Shown in pieces: positions 1 to 5,274 of a stretch of DNA of 29,370 nt; the stretch's first letter is position 1; every line of letters begins with the position of its first letter. The stretch covers positions 1-29,370 of the forward strand of contig CALFJF010000070.1 in NCBI GenBank assembly GCA_937877535.1. Reading direction: 5' to 3'. This stretch comes from an uncultured Treponema sp. (GTDB lineage Bacteria; Spirochaetota; Spirochaetia; Treponematales; Treponemataceae). The notes under the pieces were generated by a model. It did no database searches. It was not told the DNA's origin and saw only the letters and a list, made by a program, of their open reading frames with translations. The position numbers were made by a program, and so were the translations under genes.

Positions 1-2
1 AT

Positions 3-2279
3 GTGAACGGCGGGCTTTTCAAGGACGAGCGGATTGAGATTCCGAACTTCACGCAGGAGATTGTCGATGTAATCGTGAACGAGTGCGCTCCGTTCAACTG
101 GAGCGACATCAGCCCCACGATTTTCGGCGCGGTATTTGAAAGCACCTTGAACCCCGAAACACGGCGCAAGGGCGGAATGCACTACACGAGCATCGCCAAC
201 ATTCACAAGGTCATCGACCCGCTCTTTTTGGACGACTTGAACGCGGAGTTTGAGGCGATTTGCGGTGGCACGGTGGTTGCGCAGAAAAATGCGGTGGTTG
301 AGCCTGTCGAAACCACCGACACCAGCAACAGCGGTCATTTCGACAGGCTCAATGACCGTCGTCCTCGCCGAAAGAATCTTTCCCCAAAGGAGCGCACCGC
401 CGCGCTCCACGCGTTCCAGAAGAAGCTCGGCGCGCTCACCTTCCTCGACCCCGCGTGCGGGAGCGGCAACTTCCTTACCGAGACCTATCTTTCGCTCCGC
501 CGCCTTGAAAACAAAGTGATTTCGCTTTTGAACAAGGGCGAAAAGATTCTAGGCTTCGATGAGTTCATCAAAGTGCACATAAATCAGTTCTACGGCATTG
601 AGATAAACGACTTCGCTGTGACGGTGGCAAAGACCGCGCTGTGGATTGCCGAAAGCCAGATGGTCGCCGAAACGGAGGCAATCTTAAGCCAGAACATAGA
701 CTTCCTGCCGCTTACCAACCACGCGAACATCATCGAGGGGAATGCGCTCCGCCTTGACTGGGCGACACTCAGCGAACACGAGGACTTGGGGCTTCTCTTT
801 ACCGAAAAACTCAATATCTTTGAGAAAGCCCCCTACAACGAGAGCCTCGAAGTCCACGAGCCGACACCCGAAGAGGCGGCGCTGACAGGGCGGCACTTCA
901 AGGAACTCAATGTGGTCGCAAAGGAAGTCGAGTACAAAATCACGCCGAAAAGCAAAGAGCCTAACCCAATTGTCTACGACTACATCATCGGAAACCCGCC
1001 GTTCGTGGGCTACACATTCCAAAGCGACAGGCAGAAGGAAGATTTGAAGCTTGTCACGGGCGATATGGGAAAGAATATTGATTATGTCGTCGGCTGGTAC
1101 GCAAAGGCGGCACGGCTTGTCAAAGGTACAAAGACAAAGTGTGCTTTCGTTTCGACAAACTCGATTATTCAGGGTGAGCAAGTGGCGATTGTTTGGAAAC
1201 CGCTGTTTGAGCAGAACAACATTCAGTTTGATTTTGCCTACAGGACTTTTGCCTGGGATAGCGAATCAGAGTCAAAGGCTCATGTGCATTGCGTTATTTT
1301 GGGATTCAGCGACAAAAATAGCGCACAAAAAGAAAAAATCATCTTTGACGAAAGCGGGAACAGGCAGGTCGCGAAAAACATAAACCCATATCTGCTGGAC
1401 GCACCGACGGTATTTGTGGGAGACAGAAATCTTCCACTATGCGCCGGCGTTTCTATTATGATGCACGGAAGTCTTGGTGGTGATGACGGAGCATTTTACT
1501 TCACTGAAGAGGAATATAATTCTATCATAGAAAAATATCCAACTGCGAAGAAATTCTTGCGGGAGGCTGCGAACGGACAAACATTCTTGCACAATGTAAA
1601 GCGGTATTGCCTTTGGTGCGTAAACCAAAATCCCGTTGAGCTAAAGAAAATCCCGCCGCTTGCAAAGCGTGTCGAGCGGGTAAAACAGTTCAGGCTTGAA
1701 AGCAGAAGGGCGGCTACGAAGAAATGGGCGGCATATCCATATCTGTTTATTGAAAATATGCAGCCTGAAAGCGGCAACTATCTCCTGCTTCCGCTGACTT
1801 CAAGCGAGAGGCGGCGTTATGTTCCGATTGGCTATTTGCCCTGTACCGTTATAGCGAATAATTCAGTTCGGATTATGCCGAACGCGACCCTGTATGATTT
1901 TGGCATACTGAATTCAAGCGTGTTCATGGTGTGGACTCGGGCTGTCTGTGGAAGGCTGAAAAGCGACTTACGCATAACGGTGACAAACGTCTACAACAAC
2001 TTCCCTTGGCCACTTCCGACGGACGCTCAGAAAGCCAAAATCGAAGAAACGGCACAGGGCATTTTGGACGCTCGCGCCAAGTTCCCCGAATCAACGCTTG
2101 CTGATTTGTACGACGAAACCTTCATGCCGCCCGATTTGCGCAAAGCCCACGAAGCGAACGACAAGGCGGTGATGAGCGCGTATGGGTTTGACAAAACAAG
2201 GGGCTTAAGCACCTTGTCGGAACAAGAGATTGTCAGCGAATTATTCAAGATGTATGAGAATTTGACAAAATCGCATTAG
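3..2279 (+). CDS. MmeI-like type IIG/IIL DNA methyltransferase (restriction-modification), 5'-partial
   Basis: The visible 758 residues are the methyltransferase, target-recognition and C-terminal parts of an MmeI/YeeA-like adenine-N6 methyltransferase; any nuclease domain would lie before the window edge. SAM-binding motif I is seen as DPACGSGNF (about residues 149-157) and the catalytic motif IV as NPPF (331-334), the order expected for gamma-class N6-adenine enzymes. The C-terminus (LADLYDETFMPPDLRKAH, then an AVMSAYGFD segment) matches the usual end of this family. Residues about 97-119 are encoded by a pair of palindromes and interrupt an otherwise conserved stretch. A second palindrome encodes the TRGLSTLSE segment near the C-terminus. 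The -35 of an antisense RNA promoter lies within its last codons. Whether it cuts DNA or only methylates cannot be seen here. Confidence 0.9.
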   Translation: MNGGLFKDERIEIPNFTQEIVDVIVNECAPFNWSDISPTIFGAVFESTLNPETRRKGGMHYTSIANIHKVIDPLFLDDLNAEFEAICGGTVVAQKNAVVEPVETTDTSNSGHFDRLNDRRPRRKNLSPKERTAALHAFQKKLGALTFLDPACGSGNFLTETYLSLRRLENKVISLLNKGEKILGFDEFIKVHINQFYGIEINDFAVTVAKTALWIAESQMVAETEAILSQNIDFLPLTNHANIIEGNALRLDWATLSEHEDLGLLFTEKLNIFEKAPYNESLEVHEPTPEEAALTGRHFKELNVVAKEVEYKITPKSKEPNPIVYDYIIGNPPFVGYTFQSDRQKEDLKLVTGDMGKNIDYVVGWYAKAARLVKGTKTKCAFVSTNSIIQGEQVAIVWKPLFEQNNIQFDFAYRTFAWDSESESKAHVHCVILGFSDKNSAQKEKIIFDESGNRQVAKNINPYLLDAPTVFVGDRNLPLCAGVSIMMHGSLGGDDGAFYFTEEEYNSIIEKYPTAKKFLREAANGQTFLHNVKRYCLWCVNQNPVELKKIPPLAKRVERVKQFRLESRRAATKKWAAYPYLFIENMQPESGNYLLLPLTSSERRRYVPIGYLPCTVIANNSVRIMPNATLYDFGILNSSVFMVWTRAVCGRLKSDLRITVTNVYNNFPWPLPTDAQKAKIEETAQGILDARAKFPESTLADLYDETFMPPDLRKAHEANDKAVMSAYGFDKTRGLSTLSEQEIVSELFKMYENLTKSH
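293..357. repeat. Paired palindromes (REP/BIME-like) inside the methyltransferase gene
   Basis: Two perfect hairpins lie side by side. Positions 293-317 have arms GGTGGTT/AACCACC around GAGCCTGTCGA. Positions 333-357 have arms GGTCATT/AATGACC around TCGACAGGCTC. The two loops are reverse complements of each other. The insert is in frame and is read as protein (residues about 97-119). The first hairpin recurs outside genes at 6560-6585. Confidence 0.85.
2197..2216. repeat. Palindrome near the 3' end of the methyltransferase gene
   Basis: An imperfect 20-bp palindrome (one mismatch) that becomes perfect, CAAGGGGCTTAAGCCCCTTG, in the two downstream units at 2608-2627 and 3018-3037. In the intact gene it encodes the TRGLSTL segment. 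The downstream copies are non-coding. Confidence 0.8.
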
Positions 2280-2290
2280 CGGTGTATATT
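2262..2290 (+). promoter_or_regulatory. Antitoxin RNA promoter, copy 1
   Basis: TTGACA (2262-2267), a 17-bp spacer and TATATT (2285-2290) form a near-consensus sigma70 promoter. The -35 lies within the last codons of the methyltransferase gene. The same elements with the same spacing recur in all four copies. Confidence 0.85.
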
Positions 2291-2296
2291 AAAAAA

Positions 2297-2385
2297 AGCG
2301 GGGACGCTTGCAAAAGAGCGACCGCCTCCGTTAAGCTATTGTTATAAGCCCGCCGAAGTTGGTAGCTGTCAGGCGGGCTTTTTTT
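2297..2385 (+). ncRNA. Putative type I antitoxin RNA, copy 1 (about 88 nt)
   Basis: The start is predicted 7 nt after the TATATT box and the end at the T-tract of an intrinsic terminator, so the RNA is about 88 nt. Its first half can fold as nested stems GCGG/CCGC and CGCT/AGCG. It contains GCCTCC (2324-2329), which is complementary to the GGAGGC Shine-Dalgarno core of the convergent toxin gene. Its 3' hairpin overlaps the 3' untranslated region of the toxin mRNA, as in txpA/RatA and bsrG/SR4. No ORF was seen in it. That it is an antitoxin is inference from architecture. Confidence 0.72.
2348..2385 (+). terminator. Intrinsic terminator of antitoxin RNA, copy 1
   Basis: Stem GCCCGCC (2348-2354) with GGCGGGC (2372-2378) followed by seven Ts. 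The same hairpin read on the minus strand lies just after the toxin stop but has no T-tract there, so it may only partly stop the toxin transcript. Confidence 0.85.
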
Positions 2386-2396
2386 ATGCTCTTATC

Positions 2397-2477
2397 CTAT
2401 TTTTTGAGGAAGGTGAGCAGGTCTATTACAAGAGCAAGAATCGCAATGGCAAGCATCGCTATTTCGTAATCCGTCAT
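2397..2477 (-). CDS. Small hydrophobic toxin-like peptide (26 aa), copy 1
   Basis: Starts MTDYE, has one hydrophobic helix spanning about residues 6-24 with a single Asp, and ends DLLTFLKK. This charged-hydrophobic-KK layout and the length fit the putative holin-like toxin family (PF16935 type) and related type I toxins such as TxpA and BsrG, which insert into the membrane. The start is fixed by AAGGAGG 6 nt upstream of ATG. The leader contains GCCTCC (complement of 2506-2511), able to pair with the Shine-Dalgarno GGAGGC (complement of 2483-2488) and sequester it, a trait of type I toxin mRNAs. Coding status is supported by conservation of frame, length, Shine-Dalgarno and stop in four copies. 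Family assignment is by eye. Confidence 0.75.
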   Translation of the reverse strand: MTDYEIAMLAIAILALVIDLLTFLKK

Positions 2478-2545
2478 AGACAGCCTCCTTCATTCGCGAG
2501 AAATCGGAGGCAAGCCGCCGCAGATGCAAGCGTCCCACTGTTTGC

Positions 2546-2574
2546 ATAGTACACGAAATCAGCAGGAACGGCAA
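2546..2574 (-). promoter_or_regulatory. Toxin promoter, copy 1
   Basis: On the minus strand TTGCCG, a 17-bp spacer and TACTAT, with transcription expected to start near 2539. The -35/-10 arrangement and the downstream GGGACGCTTGCA leader are kept in all four copies. Confidence 0.7.
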
Positions 2575-2672
2575 GGCGGGGAAAAGTGGCGTATGGCTTT
2601 GCCAAAGCAAGGGGCTTAAGCCCCTTGTCGGAACAGGAGATTGTCAGCGAATTATTCAAGATGTATGAGAAT

Positions 2673-2701
2673 TTGACAAAATCGCATTAGCGGTGTATAT
2701 T
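2673..2701 (+). promoter_or_regulatory. Antitoxin RNA promoter, copy 2
   Basis: TTGACA (2673-2678), 17-bp spacer, TATATT (2696-2701), identical to copy 1 across the boxes. Confidence 0.83.
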
Positions 2702-2707
2702 ATAAAA

Positions 2708-2793
2708 AGCGGGGACGCTTGCAAAAGAGCGACCGCCTCCGTAGCTTGATTTACAAGCCCGCCGAAGTTGGTAGCTTAGGGCGGGCTTTTTTT
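2708..2793 (+). ncRNA. Putative type I antitoxin RNA, copy 2
   Basis: About 86 nt from the predicted start to the T-tract. The 5' half (GGGGACGCTTGC, then GAGCGACCGCCTCCG) is identical to copy 1. The loop between that part and the terminator has diverged, which may give pair-specific recognition of its own toxin mRNA. The function is inferred from architecture. Confidence 0.7.
2757..2793 (+). terminator. Intrinsic terminator of antitoxin RNA, copy 2
   Basis: Stem GCCCGCC (2757-2763) with GGCGGGC (2780-2786), followed by seven Ts. Confidence 0.85.
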
Positions 2794-2805
2794 ATGCTCT
2801 TTGTC

Positions 2806-2886
2806 CTATTTTTTCAGGAAGGTGAGCAGGTCTATAATCAGAGAAAGAACCATGATGACAAGCACCACGATGTCGTAAATCGTCAT
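2806..2886 (-). CDS. Small hydrophobic toxin-like peptide (26 aa), copy 2
   Basis: Begins MTIYDIVVLVIMVL and ends DLLTFLKK, with one predicted transmembrane helix. It differs from copy 1 mainly in the first half of the helix and is almost identical to the distant fourth copy at 24037 (one Ser/Thr change seen). AAGGAGG lies 8 nt before ATG, with two more bases between them than in copy 1. The leader carries the same Shine-Dalgarno-sequestering GCCTCC. It is convergent with its own antitoxin-like RNA. Confidence 0.75.
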   Translation of the reverse strand: MTIYDIVVLVIMVLSLIIDLLTFLKK

Positions 2887-2956
2887 ACAGACAGCCTCCT
2901 TCATTCACGAGAAATCGGAGGCAAGCCGCCGCAGATGCAAGCGTCCCCTTACGACA

Positions 2957-2985
2957 ATACTACACAAAATTGGCATAAACAGCAA
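2957..2985 (-). promoter_or_regulatory. Toxin promoter, copy 2
   Basis: Minus-strand TTGCTG, 17-bp spacer, TAGTAT. Confidence 0.65.
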
Positions 2986-3082
2986 GGCGGTGATGAGCGC
3001 GTATGGGTTTGCCAAAACAAGGGGCTTAAGCCCCTTGTCGGAACAGGAGATTGTCAGCGAATTGTTCAGGATATACGAGAAT

Positions 3083-3111
3083 TTGACAAAATCGCATTAG
3101 CGGTGTATATT
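3083..3111 (+). promoter_or_regulatory. Antitoxin RNA promoter, copy 3
   Basis: TTGACA (3083-3088), 17-bp spacer, TATATT (3106-3111). Confidence 0.83.
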
Positions 3112-3117
3112 ATAAAA

Positions 3118-3203
3118 AACGGGGACGCTTGCAACCGAGCGACCGCCTCCGTAGCAGGTATAATCCCGCCCTCGAAGTTGGAAGCTACAGGGCGGGCTTT
3201 TTT
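3118..3203 (+). ncRNA. Putative type I antitoxin RNA, copy 3
   Basis: About 86 nt. It keeps GGGGACGCTTGC and GCGACCGCCTCCG but has AACC in the first loop and a different linker before the terminator. The terminator stem is shifted by one base relative to copies 1 and 2 (CCCGCCC with GGGCGGG). Function is inferred as for copy 1. Confidence 0.7.
3165..3203 (+). terminator. Intrinsic terminator of antitoxin RNA, copy 3
   Basis: Stem CCCGCCC (3165-3171) with GGGCGGG (3190-3196), then a T-tract (3198-3203). Confidence 0.83.
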
Positions 3204-3215
3204 ATGCTCTTTTTC

Positions 3216-3296
3216 CTATTTTTTCAGGAAGGAAAGAACCTCTATAACAAGTCCGACAATCGCAATGACAAGCATCGCTTTTTCGTAATCCGTCAT
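3216..3296 (-). CDS. Small hydrophobic toxin-like peptide (26 aa), copy 3
   Basis: Begins MTDYEKAMLVIAI and ends LSFLKK, the most diverged member: Lys at position 6, Gly mid-helix and Glu in place of the membrane-flanking Asp. Length, Shine-Dalgarno (AAGGAGG, 6 nt from ATG), leader anti-Shine-Dalgarno and stop position are all kept, which argues for selection on a coding product. One hydrophobic helix is predicted. Confidence 0.73.
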   Translation of the reverse strand: MTDYEKAMLVIAIVGLVIEVLSFLKK

Positions 3297-3365
3297 AGAC
3301 AGCCTCCTTCATTCACGAGAAATCGGAGGCAAGCCGCCGCAGATGCAAGCGTCCCACTAGGCACA

Positions 3366-3394
3366 ATAATACACAGAAACCGCGAGAACGACAA
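3366..3394 (-). promoter_or_regulatory. Toxin promoter, copy 3
   Basis: Minus-strand TTGTCG, 17-bp spacer, TATTAT. Confidence 0.65.
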
Positions 3395-3439
3395 GGCGAC
3401 AAAGCCGCTCGCCATTCCGAGCGGGCGCGAACTTTACCT

Positions 3440-3465
3440 GTCATTCTGAGCAAAGCGAAGAATCA
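3440..3465. repeat. Dispersed repeat TCATTCTGAGCAAAGCGAAG
   Basis: Other copies lie at 6391-6415 (with a degenerate inverted partner at 6432-6468) and, inverted, at 23877-23904. This one sits just outside the third toxin module, and the 23877 copy sits in the same position and orientation relative to the fourth module. The motif resembles a short repeat widespread between bacterial genes; its function is unknown. Confidence 0.75.
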
Positions 3466-3503
3466 CCACCCGCCATTTTGATGATTGTCTGCTGCGCGTC
3501 GCT

Positions 3504-4094
3504 CTAGTCTTCCTCGGAGAGCCTGATTACGTTCTCGTCGAGGGCCTCCCAGCCGCCTGCCCCGTTTCTGGTGAAGACGGCTATGTTGTCGGTGGCGAAC
3601 GACGCGGACACGTCGAGCTCCGAAAAGTACGAGAGCGCGCTGGCGGCGGCCCCCGGGGGAATGTCCCTGTTCGCCACGGTCATGTGCGGCTGGTACGCCC
3701 GCGTGTCGCGCCTGATTTTGGGGAATTCCTTCTGGATGGCGTGGGTGATTTTTTCGCGGAGGCGGTTCCAGCCATCGCCCTGCTCGACCTTTGCGAAAAT
3801 CGTCCTGTCGCCGAACGCGCCGAAGCCGCCCACTCTCGCCGTGAACGGAAACGAGCCGACGGAAATCAGCTCCTCCGCGGCGGACTGCACCGTGCGGACG
3901 AGTCGCCGCGTCATGAACTCCCCTTCGAGTGCGAATGGCGGCACGATCGTGATGTGGACGGGAGTCGCGTGTCCCGACTTGCAGCCGAAATTCGCTGCCA
4001 TCCACGCCCGACAGTTCTCAATCGCTTCGGAAAGCCCCTCTGGAGGCAGGATTCCCACAAAGTGCGTCTGTTTCTGAAATCTATTTTGCGCCAT
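3504..4094 (-). CDS. 2'-5' RNA ligase / 2H phosphoesterase family protein (LigT-like)
   Basis: A 196-residue protein with the two H-x-T/S motifs that define the 2H phosphoesterases: HIT at residues 47-49 and HMT at 137-139, about 90 residues apart as usual for the family. Members act on 2'-5' or cyclic phosphate linkages in RNA or nucleotides; the substrate cannot be told here. Its ATG lies inside the 3' end of pyrE (14-base overlap) and no good Shine-Dalgarno is visible, so translation is probably coupled to pyrE. Confidence 0.85.
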   Translation of the reverse strand: MAQNRFQKQTHFVGILPPEGLSEAIENCRAWMAANFGCKSGHATPVHITIVPPFALEGEFMTRRLVRTVQSAAEELISVGSFPFTARVGGFGAFGDRTIFAKVEQGDGWNRLREKITHAIQKEFPKIRRDTRAYQPHMTVANRDIPPGAAASALSYFSELDVSASFATDNIAVFTRNGAGGWEALDENVIRLSEED

Positions 4095-4767
4095 AGGTCT
4101 TGTAGTATGCGTCGATTTCCTTCTTGATTTCGTCGGTGATGACTTTCCTGTCGCCGTTCGTGTAGAGGGCCTCGATTACGTCGTCCATGGACACGATTGC
4201 GCGGGCGGGAAAGCCGTACTTCTCCGAAATCACGTCGAGGGCGGCCTTGTCGGTGCCGGGGGCCTTCTCCATTCGGTTGAGCGACACAATCTCGCCCACA
4301 ATCTCGATTCCGCCCGCCCTCTCCTCCTGCGCCTTGATTTTGGGGTAGGTCTCCTCGATTGACTTTCCGCTCGTCGTCACGTCCTCGATTATCACCACGC
4401 GCTCCCCGTCCCTCATCTTGTGTCCGAGGAGCGAGCCTTTGTCCGCGCCGTGGTCCTTCTCCTCCTTGCGGTCCGAGCAGTACATGACCTCCTTTTTGTA
4501 GAGCCTTGAGTACGCGACCGCCGTCACCACCGCGAGCGGGATTCCCTTGTACGCGGGTCCGAAGAACACGTCGAAGTCGTCCCCGAAGTTGTCGTGGACT
4601 GCGCGGGCGTAGAACTCGCCGAGCCGCATGAGCTGCCCGCCCGTCACGTACGCCCCCGCGTTCATAAAGAACGGAGAGAGCCGCCCGCTCTTGAGCGTGA
4701 ACGAGCCGAATTTCAGCACCCCGCACTCAACCATGAAGTCGATGAATTCCCTCTTGTAATCTTCCAT
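4081..4767 (-). CDS. pyrE: Orotate phosphoribosyltransferase
   Basis: A 228-residue cytoplasmic enzyme converting orotate and PRPP to orotidine 5'-phosphate in pyrimidine synthesis. The PRPP-binding motif VVIIEDVTTSGKS is at residues 124-136 and the flexible loop RKEEKDHG at about 100-107 holds the catalytic Lys/His region. FTLKSGRLSPFF near the N-terminus is typical of the family. The start is set by GGAGG 8 nt before ATG; an upstream in-frame extension is leader sequence containing the promoter. It is first in a minus-strand operon with the 2H phosphoesterase gene. Confidence 0.95.
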   Translation of the reverse strand: MEDYKREFIDFMVECGVLKFGSFTLKSGRLSPFFMNAGAYVTGGQLMRLGEFYARAVHDNFGDDFDVFFGPAYKGIPLAVVTAVAYSRLYKKEVMYCSDRKEEKDHGADKGSLLGHKMRDGERVVIIEDVTTSGKSIEETYPKIKAQEERAGGIEIVGEIVSLNRMEKAPGTDKAALDVISEKYGFPARAIVSMDDVIEALYTNGDRKVITDEIKKEIDAYYKTYGAK

Positions 4768-4797
4768 ATAAAATCCTCCAAAAAGTGAACCAGAGGT

Positions 4798-4828
4798 GTT
4801 CGGAAATTCCTTTTCCCCCTTTCCGAAC
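4798..4828 (-). promoter_or_regulatory. Hairpin in the pyrE leader (possible attenuator)
   Basis: A perfect 9-bp stem, GTTCGGAAA with TTTCCGAAC on the minus strand, between the predicted pyrE transcription start and its Shine-Dalgarno. A 5-bp hairpin (CCTGA/TCAGG) lies just upstream. Only a weak T-run (ACTTTTTGG) follows at a distance, so regulation of pyrE by this structure is conjecture. Confidence 0.4.
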
Positions 4829-4873
4829 AAGACTCGCAAGGGCCTGAGAGAAATCAGGATTCCGAACAGGTCT

Positions 4874-4902
4874 AGTATACCACGATGAGCCTTGTTCGTC
4901 AC
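4874..4902 (-). promoter_or_regulatory. Probable pyrE promoter (extended -10)
   Basis: On the minus strand TGGTATACT gives an extended -10 (TATACT at the complement of 4874-4879), with a poor -35 resembling GTGACG about 17 bp upstream. The predicted leader is about 100 nt. Confidence 0.5.
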
Positions 4903-5014
4903 CGTTGCCTTTGCCTGATTCAAAGTTCAAAGCCCAAATCCTGACAGCTGCCGAAGCCGTGTCGAAAAGCCGATGAGCAAGCTGCCGGTGGATTCGACCG
5001 AGCAACAGTCAGCA

Positions 5015-5185
5015 CCCAACAATCCCACTACGGACAGAACGAAGCCCAGCCTCCGCTAGCGTCCACAAAGCGAAGATTAGGCCGAGCGAAGCAACCAGCC
5101 CCCAACATCCCCACTACGGACAGAACGAAGCCCAGCCTCCGCTAGCGTCCACAAAGCAAGGATTAGGCCGAGCGAAGCAACCAGC
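5015..5185. repeat. Two tandem units of about 86 bp upstream of leuB
   Basis: Units at 5015-5100 and 5101-5185 are nearly identical (CCACTACGGACAGAACGAAG, later GCTAGCGTCCACAAAGC, ending GCGAAGCAACCAGC). A degenerate part of a third unit precedes them. The non-coding interval 4768-5274 otherwise holds only the two promoters. No ORF worth calling is present. Confidence 0.85.
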
Positions 5186-5194
5186 AAGCGGCTC

Positions 5195-5223
5195 TTTCAA
5201 ATTTCGGCTTTCGGTGATAGTAT
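5195..5223 (+). promoter_or_regulatory. Probable leuB promoter
   Basis: TTTCAA (5195-5200), 17-bp spacer, TAGTAT (5218-5223). No leader peptide or T-box was recognised in the 45-nt leader. Confidence 0.5.
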
Positions 5224-5274
5224 GGAGCGAGTGAGAATGATGCCGCAAAATCGGCGGTGATTAAGGAGTTTCAA

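Larger units (their letters stand above)
2162..3391. repeat. Three tandem units of about 410 bp carrying type I toxin-antitoxin modules
   Basis: Unit starts, taken at CAAGGCG, fall at 2162, 2572, 2983 and 3392, giving periods of 410, 411 and 409 bp. Each unit begins with a copy of the last 110 or so bases of the methyltransferase gene, which is real coding sequence only in unit 1. It then carries a plus-strand RNA promoter, an intrinsic terminator, a minus-strand 26-codon gene and that gene's promoter. Divergence between units, mostly in loops and in the toxin body, suggests the duplications are not recent or that the copies are diversifying. Confidence 0.9.

Noticed and set aside
2719..3288. 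189-codon plus-strand ORF
   Set aside because: It runs through the antitoxin RNA, terminator and antisense of two toxin genes in the tandem units; its length comes from the repeat structure.
3684..4726. Long ORFs overlapping pyrE and the LigT-like gene in other frames
   Set aside because: Arg/Pro-rich shadows of GC-rich genes with clear family matches on the other frame.
5015..5185. Possible CRISPR or operator array upstream of leuB
   Set aside because: Two nearly identical 86-bp units are a simple tandem duplication without spacer structure.
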